A stretch of 64,000 nucleotides of DNA from Mastigias papua (taxonomy: Eukaryota > Cnidaria > Scyphozoa > Rhizostomeae > Mastigiidae): assembly GCA_964019165.1 (NCBI GenBank), contig OZ025280.1, positions 10,968,428-11,032,427 on the forward strand. The letters run 5' to 3'. Shown here one piece after another: positions 37,210 to 48,900 of the stretch (within the stretch, counting starts at the first letter, position 1; each line of letters starts with the position of its first letter). The notes beneath the pieces were generated by a model. The model did no database searches. It had not been told where the DNA came from and saw only the letters and a list, made by a program, of their open reading frames with translations. Made by a program: the position numbers and the translations under genes.

Positions 37210-38368
37210 TACACTCCTTCCTTATATAAGAATAGCTAAATTGTTTCCGAGCCTCAATATTCTTAACTTTATGTGATTTTGAGTCTAGAATTATTATTAA
37301 AGTAGTCTTAACTACCAAAGGTGGACCTTCACCTAATAAGTGAAGAAATACAATCCAGGTTTTGTTGATGTGTTACTACATGACGAAACTAAGCAATAAT
37401 TTATACTTTGTATGGATGATGCGAAAGTATAGTTGAAAGCAGTATTATAACTGCGATACAAAAAAATTCTTCTCTTGATGAACTTTGAGCCTGGTATTAT
37501 ACGTAGATTAGTCCTAAATTTCAGCAATTTCGAGACTCAATATTCTTATAAACTTTATTTCTATAAAAATAAAGATTGCAGTACTTAACGTCTAAACGTG
37601 AATGTGTATATTTTGGGTGTGTATAAACAAAAAGAAATTGTAATCGACAGTTGAGGGGTTTCAGGAGAATACGCTATTAATTACAGCCCCCCCCCCCCAA
37701 CGCGGAAGATAGGATCATTGAGGTAATACAAGAGAAGTGTAGTATGAAATGATTTGATGCAGAATACAATTTAAATGAAAGTTACACTAACATATGTATA
37801 TGTATATGTTCAGTAAACTACCACAACTATAATGTCGAGTACCTTGCTTTTGCTGACAATTTATGATTATTGAATCATCTTAAAGTATTCTTTGCAATAT
37901 CGAAATGGTATAGTTTCCAACCCTTCAGGTTTTTCAACCCTCCTCTAATGAGTATAATTCAGCACAGTTTCTAGGCCCCCCAAATAGTCCTACCCCCTGT
38001 TTATTCATGATTCATGAGTACTGGTTGTACTAACTGTAGGGGATAGAGAGGTGTAGTTTTTCTCGATAAATGTGTGGTATGTAGTAGAGGGTGGAAGGTA
38101 GGAGAAGTGGAAGGGGCGTACACTGTGTGTGTCATTATCGTACATTGATATAGAATGGAACATCATGCTACATTCTGTTTGTAAGAGGAGTGAGCAAATC
38201 AAGTGGAAAGTTGATGGAAGGTAGTAGAATTTGAATGGAGTAAGGAGAAATTGGTTGGGAACACGTGAAGGGAAGTGAAAGGGTGTTATGTGAAAAAGGA
38301 TCGGGAGTAAAAGTTGGTCCTATCTATCTATAAGCCCCTATCTACAAATGAAAAAGTTATGCGCCTAT
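37210..38368. other. Non-Helitron island, left part
   Basis: Contains a 13-base C run near 37686-37698 and AT-rich sequence, with no recognisable gene, module or transposon end. Two short stretches resemble each other (GAGCCTCAATATTCTTA near 37248 and GAGACTCAATATTCTTATAA near 37531). It lies between the putative 5' end of the autonomous Helitron and a spliced gene, so it may be the original target locus or captured DNA. Confidence 0.4.
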
Positions 38369-39164
38369 TTACAAATGTACAACTATCCTACTATTCGTTA
38401 TATGTAGTACTTGTCTCTCGTCTTTGGTGGTTTTGGTGTAGTGTCCGTCTGCGCTATGTCCAATTGCTTTTGATTTAGTCTTATGTCCCTTTTGTCTTCT
38501 CTTCTTTGGGCGTCGTAGGTTGATGAATAAGGATGTTGTAGATCTGCAATAAAAACATAGTTAAGAGTGTGTGATCACAGAAAAGATTGAAGTGCATATA
38601 TGTATAATTGTAAAAAGTTACAAAAAATGAAGAGAATATGGCTATGTACATAAGAGGATAAGGCTAATGACGGGTAGTCGTATGGTAGCCTGAGAGACCT
38701 GAGAGTGGTAGTATTCAGGTGTTGGATGTGATAGTATAGTAGTTAAATTAACACTACAGATAAAACGTACTTTAGGTCTTTTATTGTTTGTCCCTGTTCA
38801 TCCACGAAATGGAATCTGGCTCTTTTCTTTATGTCAAAGGCCTTCGCGACTTTCCACTTGAGGGCATGAAAACTAATATCAAGTGGGAATTCTAGTTCCT
38901 AGGAGAGAAGACAGAAGAACGATATTGTCAGGATATATTGTATATAGTGGAAAAGGAGAGTTGTTATGAGTGTATGTAGGTTGGTGAACGGTGAAAAAAA
39001 ACAGTAGAAATTGTGAGATGTACCATAAACATCAAAGAATATGGTTAAAGAGCAATGGATTGTGAGTTGTATATACTCAGATGATAGATATAGAATTAAG
39101 AAAACGTAAAATATCTTACCAATTTCTTCTCTCCGAGATGTACCTCGTATGTTCTTGTTGCCAT
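38369..39164 (-). CDS. Small three-exon protein, possibly ubiquitin-like N-terminus with basic C-terminal tail
   Basis: Three exons join in frame: 39164-39120 (15 codons), 38898-38771 (42 codons plus 2 nt) and 38543-38369 (1 nt, 57 codons, stop), giving 115 residues. Both introns (221 and 227 bp) are GT-AG: donors TTG-GTAAGA and CTAAA-GTACGT, acceptors TTCTCTCCTAG and TTTTTATTGCAG. The N-terminal ~58 residues (MATRTYEVHLGEKKLELEFP onward, ending DEQGQTIKDLK) have the alternating beta pattern and length of a ubiquitin-like or PB1-like fold; that is my inference and no named family is claimed. The C-terminus is strongly basic (RRPKKRRQKG, KTKSK), suggesting a nuclear or nucleic-acid-binding role. 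No individual exon is over 175 nt, so ORF scans miss it. It could be a host gene or captured cargo. Confidence 0.7.
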
Positions 39165-40079
39165 GGTCGTATATCTATAATGAAGATATGAATGTAGATG
39201 TCTAGGTTGGACGTGTTTATAAGATGTAAATAGTGTCTCCTCATCTAACCCCCGGTGTTCGTACAGGTTACTATCATGATGTGTATATGGTCAGTGGGTC
39301 ATCAAAGAGAATAGAAGTGAGATCCGGGTGGGTTGTATCTTTGATGTGACATGTGTATACATACTATCCAGCGATATGAATGACGTTCGTTAAGGTTCAT
39401 ACATTGCAAGATATGTGTACTATAGGTAAGGGCCATGGGCACTTTATTCGGATGTTGGATGTTGGATGGAACCTGGTTGTGACATGGGAACAATATAGTT
39501 GGATGGGAAATCCGAGAGTAAATGGAAAAAGAGTAGTAAATATTGTGGATAATGAGTCTAGTAGTGGTTGGACTGTATTGTGATATAGGTAGTGAGTTAT
39601 AATGAGTGTCTGATAGAATGAATGAGCTATAAAGTGATGTAGATGAAAGTTACTGATGGTTTACACTTAGAAAGTGTCTACAACGTGGTTGAATTGAATT
39701 AAGTTGGCTGTGCATGTACTGAAGCTGTGTCAGGTTTGTGAGAGGTGGTGTACTATTGTGGTATGAATGAGTGTTGTAGAAGAAACTATGTAAAGCATAC
39801 GTCAAAAATATGGGTTGTCCCGGTAATGTGGGTATCCGGGAGCAGATATGAATGATGTGTGAATATGAGGGAAGAAGTAAGTGAAATAGTAAGTGTAATA
39901 TCAATGAAAGCGTGTTAAGTGTAAACTTATGGATCCCTGAAGTAGACGTGAAGAAAGTGATGGTGAAGGGGATGTGTGGGGATTGGAACGAGTGTATAGG
40001 GAGTGGTTGAAAGGGAGGACATATAGAATGGTAATCAGTAGGTAACGGTGAAGGGTTGAGGTCAACGTACAGAAATTAA
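39165..40079. other. Spacer between two candidate genes
   Basis: An acceptor-like CTTCATTATAG lies 10 nt before the start codon of the spliced gene on the minus strand, so a 5' noncoding exon may lie in this stretch, for example near 39240-39290. A 67-codon plus-strand frame (39380-39583) is unremarkable. Nothing else is recognised. Confidence 0.4.
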
Positions 40080-40628
40080 ATGGAGCCGGAATTGAGATTA
40101 AAGGTTGCTCTCAGCAAAATGGGCGCTCAAATAAAGAGGGCAGAGAGAAATGCAAAGCTGATGGAAAATAGAATGAAAGTGGCACAAAGAGATTTGGCGC
40201 AATTAACAGAGTGCGTGAATGTGGCCAAGTGGCAAATGGAGGAACTGAAAAAGACATGGGGCAGTGTAGCAAAGGAGGTGGAAGATATGAGAGAGCGAGA
40301 GAAGCTGGAGGAAAGCTTGAGGGACGACGATCTAGAATTTGACGAAATAGACGTGAATGAGAGAACAGATGCGATAGTGGAGAAAATGTCAGAAGATGGA
40401 AAAGATAGAGAGGGCAAGAAGATAGAAGAGTGCGTCATTGAGGCAACACCAGAGAAAGTAAAGGAGACTCAAAGGAAAGGGGGAGATGATGAAAGAATGG
40501 TAGAGGATGGGAAGAAGATAGAAGAGGACATAATGGCAGCAACGTCAGAGGATGGACAGAGGTCTGAAAGTAAGGGAGAAGATGGCATACAGGAAGGAAC
40601 TGTGGAGGGACAACCACTATGGTCGTAA
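40080..40628 (+). CDS. Acidic coiled-coil protein, 182 residues, unknown family
   Basis: This is an intact frame from ATG (context AAATTAA-ATGG) to TAA. Residues about 5-85 have heptad-like spacing rich in Leu, Met, Lys and Glu (for example LSKMGAQIKRAERNAKLMEN), typical of a coiled coil. Residues about 90-182 are Glu/Asp/Lys/Gly-rich and probably disordered, with an internal repeat: EDGKDREGKKIEECVIEATP and VEDGKKIEEDIMAATSEDG. I know no family for it. It lies 0.9 kb from, and divergent to, the spliced minus-strand gene. It may be a single-exon gene or the last exon of one; compositional bias could also keep the frame open by chance. Confidence 0.5.
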   Translation: MEPELRLKVALSKMGAQIKRAERNAKLMENRMKVAQRDLAQLTECVNVAKWQMEELKKTWGSVAKEVEDMREREKLEESLRDDDLEFDEIDVNERTDAIVEKMSEDGKDREGKKIEECVIEATPEKVKETQRKGGDDERMVEDGKKIEEDIMAATSEDGQRSESKGEDGIQEGTVEGQPLWS

Positions 40629-41400
40629 GGTACACGAAGATATAAATTAGTGTAGATTATGATGAATGTAATGTTGTGTGTACTTCACGTACAAGTCATA
40701 AGAAATCTTGACATTGAACATCGACAGAAATATGTATACGCGTGTCAAAAGTAGAGCTAGACCGTGAAGTATGGTCAGAGTACTGTAACAAAATGAGTGA
40801 AACAGAGCGTATATGCATGGTATAAAGCTATATTGTGTATAATAAATATGTTATGTATATTGAATAGTGTATTTGGTGTGTTGCTGGTCCTGTCTTATAG
40901 ATAGGTACTGAGTATAAGGTGAAAGAGTAAGCGACTGTTGCGCGTTACGGTACCTATGGCCAAACGTGGAATAACATGTAATGAATACATGTCTTTTTTT
41001 GTAAGACAAATGTCTATAAGAAAATGAGGCTCATATGGCCAAAATCTTAACAAAATCGTAAGACAATCACAAGGCTCAAGGTCAAGAAAACGCTAAGAAA
41101 ATGACAATTCATCTCCTTTACATGCCAAAAATTGATATTTATGTAATGTACATATTTACGGAGAGGCCTGAAACGATATCGTATTGGGCCCACATCACTG
41201 GTGTCGTGCATATGGTGGCAAAATAAAAACAGAGTAGCCAGTTTCAGCCAGTCTATTCCTCTGAAAGTTAAGAAAATCTTAAGAAACTCTAAGCCTCAAA
41301 GTCGTGAAAAGGTACGAAAATTGAGCCTCAGGAAAAAGTCTTTTTCATACAAAAAACGTGTAAGACATGTGATATATCCCCGCTGGCTAGTATTAATTCA
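40629..41400. other. Non-Helitron island, right part
   Basis: No gene is recognised. It contains ATGGCCAAA repeated near 40957 and 41034, and two related stretches rich in AGAAAA, CTAAGCCTCAA and CTCAAGGTCAAG near 41070 and 41280. The Helitron unit sequence resumes at about 41401 with GGTAAAATGATATCATCATG. Confidence 0.35.
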
Positions 41401-43799
41401 CGTGGTAAAATGATATCATCATGTGCAGAATGATGTATGGAATGAAGTACTGGTATTTGTAAGTACTGCAGTTGCAAGTGATAACTGGAAACAATCCATG
41501 TGTTAGTATGAATAACGATATCTTGACCAGGGAGGCCTGTGAAGCAGACACCTGAAATAAACAGGAAATAGTAGAGTTATTGTTGTAAGAGAATTATATC
41601 TTGGGACACTATTTACATCACAGAGGATGCAAAACTTACGAAAAATAAGGTTGATAGCTGTACCTAATACAAAACCTTAAGAAAATATCAGCACATGGAG
41701 AATGGTATACAATAAGTGATAATGGTAGTTGTAACAACTGATACCTGACAGTGATATAGGCTAGTGACGAAAATTATAGAGGAAGGTAATAAAGTAATAT
41801 ACTGCTACAACTATGGTCTAAGGACGTCACTTGGACACACCAAGTAAACTCTTGAAAACTGATATACTATTTAGGTTGAGGCATTCAAATGGCACTGCCT
41901 GACACTCCATAATGCAACTGCATATAAGCTGAAAAAATATTGTTAAAAGATGCTATAACATATTCAACAATGATTTCAAAGTCAAAAACTGTGTATGAGT
42001 GTGGCACATCCTTTTATACATAATAATCTGGTAGAGCAAGCCCCTCGTAACATCTGACTATGAACAATACTGTTAAATGGGTTGGCGGCTGGAAGGTGGG
42101 GCTCCAAGAATCAAGTCTACGCAATACAAATGCTTGGTATCTAACACTAATACATCCATTGAAGCCATGTTATCATGTGCAGTATGAAGTATGGACATCA
42201 TTACTGGTATCTATAACAAATGATCTCAGCAAGGCACAGAGCTGGTTAGCCAGGAAACGACTATTTAGCATAAAAGTGCCCATATGCTGATTCAAGGAAA
42301 ATAACACTAAAATTTATAATGAACAGAAATATTCGACTGTTGTAAATAGAGTGTTAGACTGCTGTAAATACAAAGACAATGAGTAAAGTACTATACCGAA
42401 TAAAGCCTCGTGAATAAGCTACTTAATTGCGTTGAATACAAAGCACAGTTAGAACACAATATCAGTGTAAAAACATCGAGCAGGAATTAACAGAAAACGG
42501 AAGGCACTATACACCAAACTACCAACGAATTAGTAGAGAAAATATCCATTTAAGACGTTGGAACTTTAACTATAAATATACCAGTGATTTAGAATACAAA
42601 ATGTTCTACTGAGAATAAGGAAGGCATCAGCAATGGTGACTGAGAGCAATATGAAACGCCCCCTCAAAGTTTTGCAAAGAATACACGTACTACTTTCCTC
42701 AAAATACTGCAACAAAACCAAACGGGAAAGAGAGCTGTTACACTGCAATAATCTAAGGAATACTTCGAACGATATCTTAGCTCAAGCATATAATAAGTAT
42801 ATGGTAAAAAGCAAGAACTATACAGACGTGACGAACAACATATCAAACTTAATTATTCAGTCATACTTCCGTCAAAACCTCGCGCAAAGACAAAGTACAA
42901 ACAGCACGCTAAAAGTCCTAGTATATCAGTAAATAATACAGTAAGCATCTCCTAAATATTATACCGAAATTTCTGTGGTAACAACACGGTGAATTATAGG
43001 CGAAAATCAAGCGAACATGATAGAAACTGCCATGATCATATGACACACGAGCCGAGGCAATCCTACGGAATCTGCCTCAAAACATTTAAATAAATTTCGT
43101 CTAGCTGGGAAAGTAGTGATCATTCTAAACAAAACAATCCTGGTAAACCTAAAACGAAACCTTGTCAATGAAATAAGCCACTTACCGTATAGAAAAGCGA
43201 CGACATTCCATAAAGAATTGCAAGATATCCATCCACTTTGTAAACACGCCCTCAACTGCAAACTTGCGGCCTTGTGTAAACACTATTGTTCGCAAACAAA
43301 GGATGAGAGGTTTCTGCGATCCTAATCTCAAGTTGGGAATCCCCTCGCATTTCTATATTCAACCTACAACAAAATAAAGAGTGTAAGAATACCAACATAG
43401 CATAGGAATACTATTAAGAACAGTTAGCAAATAAATTACACAAACTTTGGACATCTCTGTACAAACCGTATTTAGATGTGTCTTGACTACTGGCAATGAG
43501 AATCAAACACACAGGGCAGTTGCCTCCATGGCTGAACTGAGGGGAATGGAAACTTCTGATAACAGTTATATTACCCATAAAAACTTACACCCTTATCACA
43601 ATCAAATAAAAAAACAAAAACCTAGGCCCAACTGAATTCAGCAATGACCATATTCAGTAGCCCCTGTACCACAATTCATCAGGAAACACAACCTACGCAC
43701 GCATTAACTTCAAGCAATAAATATAGCAAGTCAGCAAGGAATACAGCAGTAAACATATCATAAGTATTTCATCAGAATGTTGTAAAAGATCCACAACGA

Positions 43800-45110
43800 T
43801 CTAGAGAATACATTCAATCTGATCGGAGAGTAAGTGTCATGGCGAATTACTCCCGAGGGAAGGTTGAGGAATCTCGCTGTCCAAAATAATAATATAACCT
43901 ATGTAATATTAAGCCCGTTTAGTAGACAGACAAAATAAAGACAATCTAAAAACAAACCTTATTACATGAAAAAACGACTCACCTGGTAACAGACGGAAGA
44001 AAGTTCGCTTGAATTCACCCGGAAACAGCGAAGAACATCAATCGTTTTGGAGAAGAACTGTCATGGCGGAAAATGCCCGAGGGAAGCGATTGTAATCTCG
44101 CTGACAATAGTGAACATAAGTGTCGAAAATACTATAGAAATTACACGCAGTTAACAGAGCAAAGACAGGCAATTTGAAATCAAACGTAATAGCTTTAGAT
44201 CACCACTCACCTGGTAGAAAATACTTGCAATAGTTCCTTGCAAGTCAAAGGGCAAACTGTGACCTTGAGGGCACTGTCCAAATTAAAAGCTACCCGATCG
44301 CAATTATCTCCAGTATATACACGCGAAATACACACTACAATAGCAGAGAATATAACTGTAAACTTCTCCTCGATACTTAAGAACAATTTAGCACCAAAAG
44401 CACGGTGATTTAGGGAATAGATTAGAACGGCATGGGAAGCAACTGTCATGGCGATAATCCAGCGAGAGAGGTTCGCTGGACTTCGCTGAAAACATTGAGA
44501 TACATAGCTCATAATCGTAGGCAAGGCACACATGCGACAAAGGACAAATTGGCACACTCAAGTCGAAATGTTTTGTACGAAAGTAGCGACTCACCTAGCA
44601 TCAAAAGAACGAAATTTTCCACGAGTTGGCTCTTGAACTGTAATGGTGATTAACACGCAGGGGATGGTCGTGGAATATCACGGAAACCTAGGACATAAAG
44701 TGACCAAAACAGAAGAAAACGCACACATTAGAGGGAGTAAATACACGCAGACATATATGAAACGTTTTAAGCACGAAAAGAGCAACTCACCTGGTAGGAA
44801 AAGCGACCACTTTCTCCTCGACATCTGCCATCAAGCGAAACCCGAGTAAGGACTGCCAGTGCTACCAAGAGAGTAGGCTATCCATGCGGACGACAACAAT
44901 GGAGGACAAAAGGCGAAAGACAAAGGGCAGAAAATCGCCAGATAGAAAGTGGAATAACTCGGCAAAAACTCTAGATAATATAACAAAACACAAGAAGGAG
45001 CGTATTCAGAATGGGTGAGACCTGCTACATAAGTCTGGTGGTCATCAGGAGAAGATCCTAATTTAAGTATAATTAACGCGGCAATTGGCGGTACTTTTGA
45101 TGGGAACAAT
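43800..45110 (-). other. Exon-like module cluster of U5b
   Basis: Four modules on the minus strand with donor-like sites at about 44784-44800 (CCTACCAG-GTGAGT), 44590 (TGCTAG-GTGAGT), 44204-44220 (TTCTACCAG-GTGAGT) and 43979 (GTTACCAG-GTGAGT). One module holds a 116-codon open frame (44557-44207) that ends at the donor and contains AMTVASHAVLIYS...AKLFLSIEEKFTVIFSAIV. The same pattern, AMTV...AV...AKFLS.I.EK.TV...AI, is seen in the module at 46281-46051, so this module may once have been coding. Confidence 0.5.
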
Positions 45111-45116
45111 GGTGGA

Positions 45117-45152
45117 GCTCATTTGCATTTTAGGCATCTTAGTATATAGAGA
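45117..45152 (-). other. Helitron 5' terminus
   Basis: Same 36-bp pattern with one change (GATGCC for GATCCC). It joins palindrome F, whose outer end is ...ATCTAAATA. Confidence 0.85.
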
Positions 45153-45468
45153 TATTTAGATAGCCCGCTAGACGCGGGCTCCCCTACCCCAGTTACCCGC
45201 TGGCACTATCAAAATCAAGTTGCAAATTAGCCGTTGAAAGACTAATGCAGTGCCCCATCCAGGTTGCATGGTCCGCATTGTCGATGACCATGGATGAAAA
45301 AGCTCGCATAGGATCAAGAGAAGCTGACGTCATTGGAGCGTGTGACATCCGGCCTTTGCAATGGACAAATCGATTAAAATGTGAGACAAAAAGTTGTGCA
45401 AAAATGCTCGGATACCTGCGCTAGGCTATGTGGCTTTTGGACATTCGTCATCATCTCTTCTAAAGCCC
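45153..45468 (-). repeat. Palindrome F: left arm and loop only (family 2)
   Basis: The left arm and a loop in plus orientation (TGGACATTCGTCATCATC) are present, then the sequence leaves the palindrome after AAAGCCC. The right arm was removed by the deletion that made unit U6. The arm has picked up private changes (TGACCATGG, GAAGCTGACG) that cannot be mirrored because there is no partner. Confidence 0.85.
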
Positions 45469-46560
45469 TGATGGATATCATACCCCTGAGGGAAGGTCTT
45501 TGAATCTCGTTCAAATCGCTGAAGTAAAGTGTACAGAAAGTAATACAAAAAGTATAAATTGGATAGAGAAAGTATGGTCAAAGATACATGACACAATTTC
45601 TAATGACAAAGGTGACTCACCTGGTAGCAGTACATGCAAACTTTCTTTTAGGTCAGAGGGCAGAATAGATCCATCTCAAGAAACTCAATGAACTGAAAGT
45701 TACACGATCGCTATCCTTCATAATATAGGCACACGTCAAAATCAAATAATACATAGACTGTAATCTAGGAGGGGAAAGAACAGTAAACATCTTGGTTATG
45801 ATCTGTCACTAATTAGCTGGGAAAGGACGTTGGTTTAGCTAGCAGAATCAAACAGCTTGGAAAGGAACTGTCATGGCGATAATAGCTCCGAGTCAAGGTG
45901 TTGGAATGTGGCTGAAAACATCGACACAAATAGCTGAGAACAGTAGAAAACTCGGACACTCGATAAAGTATATACATTTAGAGTTAAACACAACCTTTCA
46001 GTAGGAAAATATGAGACTTACTCCTCTAAATCAAAGGGCAATTTATGATCTCAAAGACACTCCCCGAAGTGTAAGCTAACCGCTCGCACCCCGATCTTCT
46101 GTTGTAAATAAATGTCAAGCACAAGCAAAATAGGCAGAATTATAGCACGTAATACAACAGTAACCTTCTCGTCAATAGTTGATAAGAACTTAGCTCGTAT
46201 AGTGACGGGAATAGGCGATTCGACTCGAACAGCTTGGAAGCGAACTGTCATGGCGATAATCCCGCTAGAGAGGGTGGTCATGCGATTTCGCTTAAACCAT
46301 TGAAATACGCAGCTGAAAGTAGGAGGAAACGCAAATATTCGACGAAGAACATGTTGGCAAACTCTAATAAAACTCTACTGTACGAAAATAGCGACTCACC
46401 TGGAAGCAAGAGGACAAAACTTACCACCACTACCATTGCCAAGAGCGAACGACACAACCTCTATACCTGTACTGATAGTACTGAGTTTACGTGGTTGCGG
46501 ACGAAAACAATGGAGAACAAAAGGAGGTAAATAAAGGCCCGCAAAGTCGAAAAAGAGAAA
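45469..46560 (-). other. Exon-like module cluster of U6
   Basis: Three modules closely matching U4. The pieces CGCCATGACAGTTC lie near plus 45870 and 46250. The middle donor has decayed (TTACTCCTCTAA near 46018, where U4 has TTACCGCG). Loss of that donor suggests relaxed selection in this copy. Confidence 0.5.
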
Positions 46561-46719
46561 TTCGAATATCTTGTAAGAAAAAATATATAAAAATAAAAGC
46601 GAAACTATTTGCAAATATAGGGCACAGACAGGACGACGGGAGCACAGTCTAAACCCGATCCGAATAGGGACCAGTTCAGGAAACCGGCCAATAGCCAGAA
46701 GGGTGGAACGTTTGATCTA

Positions 46720-46755
46720 GCTCATTTGCATTTTAGGGATCTTAGTATATAGAGA
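46720..46755 (-). other. Helitron 5' terminus
   Basis: TCTCTATATACTAAG...ATGCAAATGAGC on the minus strand, joined to a family-1 3' end trimmed to ...ATCAGTACTAA. Confidence 0.85.
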
Positions 46756-47342
46756 TTAGTACTGATAGCCCGCTAGACGCGGGCTCCCCTACCCCAGTTC
46801 AAAAGTTGCAGATTAGCCTTGGAAAGACTAACGCAGTGCTTCCACAAGAGCTGCATGGTCCGCATTGTTGATGAGGATGGATGAAAAAGCTCGCATAGGA
46901 TCATGAGAGGATGACGTCATGGGCCTCTGCATTGGAGCATGTGACATCCGGCTTTGCAATGGAGAAATCAACAAAAATTTGCGAGAAAAAATTGTGCAAA
47001 AATGCTCGGATACCTGCGCTAGGCTATGGGGCTGTAGAAAATGAAGAAGACAGTTGGAAAGCCCCATAGCCTAGCGCAGGTATCCGAGCATTTTTGCACA
47101 ATTTTTTCTCGCAAATTTTTGTTGATGTCTCCATTGCAAAGCCGGATGTCACATGCTCCAATGCAGAGGCCCATGACGTCATCCTCTCATGATCCTATGC
47201 GAGCTTTTTCATCCATCCTCATCAACAATGCGGACCATGCAGCTCTTGTGGAAGCACTGCGTTAGTCTTTCCAAGGCTAATCTGCAACTTTTGAACTGGG
47301 GTAGGGGAGCCCGCGTCTAGCGGGCTATCAGTACTAAGCTAG
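46756..47342 (-). repeat. Palindrome G (family-1 Helitron 3' end)
   Basis: Mirror arms around a minus-orientation loop (GTAGAAAATGAAGAAGACAG). The private variant TTCCACAAGAGC occurs in both arms. One unmatched base pair (GATGTCTCC on the right versus GAGAAATC on the left) shows that arm matching is not absolute. The right end is complete CTAG followed by T; the left has lost 5 nt. Confidence 0.9.
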
Positions 47343-47959
47343 TCTGCATGACATGAACTAAGCATATAATGTTTTAAAGTGGTGTGTGCAATGAGGCATG
47401 AATGGAAATATATCATACGATATCCCCTGCATCATTCAATCGTAATGTAATGAGTCTTATACAATAATGTTGCTGCATAATGTAAACACTTCACAGACGA
47501 TTTAGTATGTCACAACAAATGAGGTAAGACTGCAACCTCTATCTGGATTTAGCCATTAATCTTGTACAATCTGGTATACTACATAATAAGACCCAAATAA
47601 ATTAGATAGAATGCAATTGCAATACCTGACAGGCCATATACATCACACAATATTTCATCCATCAGTCAATCCTAATGTAATAAGTCTTATACAATGTTGC
47701 TGTATAATGTAAATACTTTAGAGAACATATAGTATGTCACATCAAATGAGAGGTATGACTGTAAACTCTATTTGGTTTTAGCTATTAATCTTGTCCAATT
47801 GCTGTACTACATAATAAGACCCAATAAATTAGATAGAATTTAAGTACAATACCTGAAAGGACCTATACTTCAAGTTCATAACAATAAAATAATATTGCTT
47901 GGTAATACAACTTCACTTTATAATATTCTACATAGTAAGATGGAAAGCCAATGAATGAG

Positions 47960-48900
47960 ATACATTATACGGCCTGAAATCACAAAGTTAGATTTCAAGT
48001 ATAAAAGGTACTTATGGTGGTGTTGGTGGAGGGGGGGTGTACAACTTAGTAACATATCTTAAACCTAGCATCATATAGATGGTTGTAGTCAAATACCTTA
48101 TCCAAACTGCCATATAATTTATCCAGAGGTATTATATTCAGGTGTAAAATATTCTACTATCTAAAACGACTCCAAAATAAAGTGCATAGATCATGCCTAT
48201 GCTTATGTAGATAAGTAACTCATAACCTCTTAACAATCCTACAAATAGTGCATATCAACTTGAGGTGGAACACAGTCACATATACTATTACCTATGCTGT
48301 TGCCAAGGACAACTAACTAATATATCCAAGACAAAAATAACTGATGTGATAAAATCAATAACAAACATTAAGTTTTGGGCTCCGCAAAGTATTTAATCTG
48401 GGGCTCTAGAATATTTTTGAATATCCAACTGGGTTACAACAGGCTGGAATCACAAAGTCAGATTTCAAGCATTAAAGGTACTTATAGTTGTGGTGGGGAG
48501 GGGGGGGGTGTAAAACTTAGAAACATACCTTAAATCTAGCATCACATAGATGGTTGCAGTCAAATACCTTATCCAAACTTCCATATAATTTATCCAGAGG
48601 TATTATATTTAGTTGTAAAAAAGTCTACTATATCAGAAGACTCAAAAATAAAGTGCATAGATCATGCCTATGCTTATGTAGATAAGTGACTCATAACCTC
48701 TTAGTAATCCTACAATACTGCATATCAAGTAACTGTGCAACAAAGTCACATATACTATTACCTATGCTGTTGTTAAGGACCACCAACTAATATATTGAAG
48801 AACAACATGACTAATGAAATAAAATCAATAACAAACTTAAGTGTTGGGCTCCACAAAGTACTTAATCTGGAACTCTAGAATATGTTTCCATGTCCAACTC
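47960..48900. repeat. ~470-bp tandem duplication with G-runs
   Basis: Two direct copies, each with GATTTCAAG, AAAGGTACTTAT, a G-run of 7-9 ending GGTGTA, ACATA, TAGATGGTTG and CCTTATCCAAACT in order (starting at about 47985 and 48455). U8 has the same duplication at about 53870-54830, while U2 and U3 have one copy, so U7 and U8 share a more recent ancestor over this part. Confidence 0.8.

Larger units (their letters stand above)
41401..45152 (-). mobile_element. Helitron unit U5b, nonautonomous, lacking a 3' palindrome
   Basis: Homologous to 1454-4620 and 19907-23760. The perfect-stem hairpin motif is at 41417-41435, a second copy is near 42170, the exon-like block is at about 43200-43345, the module cluster at about 43800-45000 and an intact 5' end at 45117-45152. 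It begins abruptly at the ATCATC hairpin motif with no palindrome on its 3' side, so it is truncated or was cut by insertion of the island. No enzyme is encoded. Confidence 0.75.
45153..46755 (-). mobile_element. Helitron unit U6, 1.6-kb deletion derivative, family 2
   Basis: Both Helitron ends are kept: 5' end at 46720-46755 and half-palindrome F. The interior from the palindrome loop to the module cluster is gone: 45469 onward (CCCCTGAGGGAAGGTCTTTG) aligns with about 22480 of U4. Compared with U4 about 2.9 kb is missing. Modules remain at about 45490-46560, with donors near 45615 (CTGCTACCAG-GTGAGT) and 46395 (TTCCAG-GTGAGT). Confidence 0.8.
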
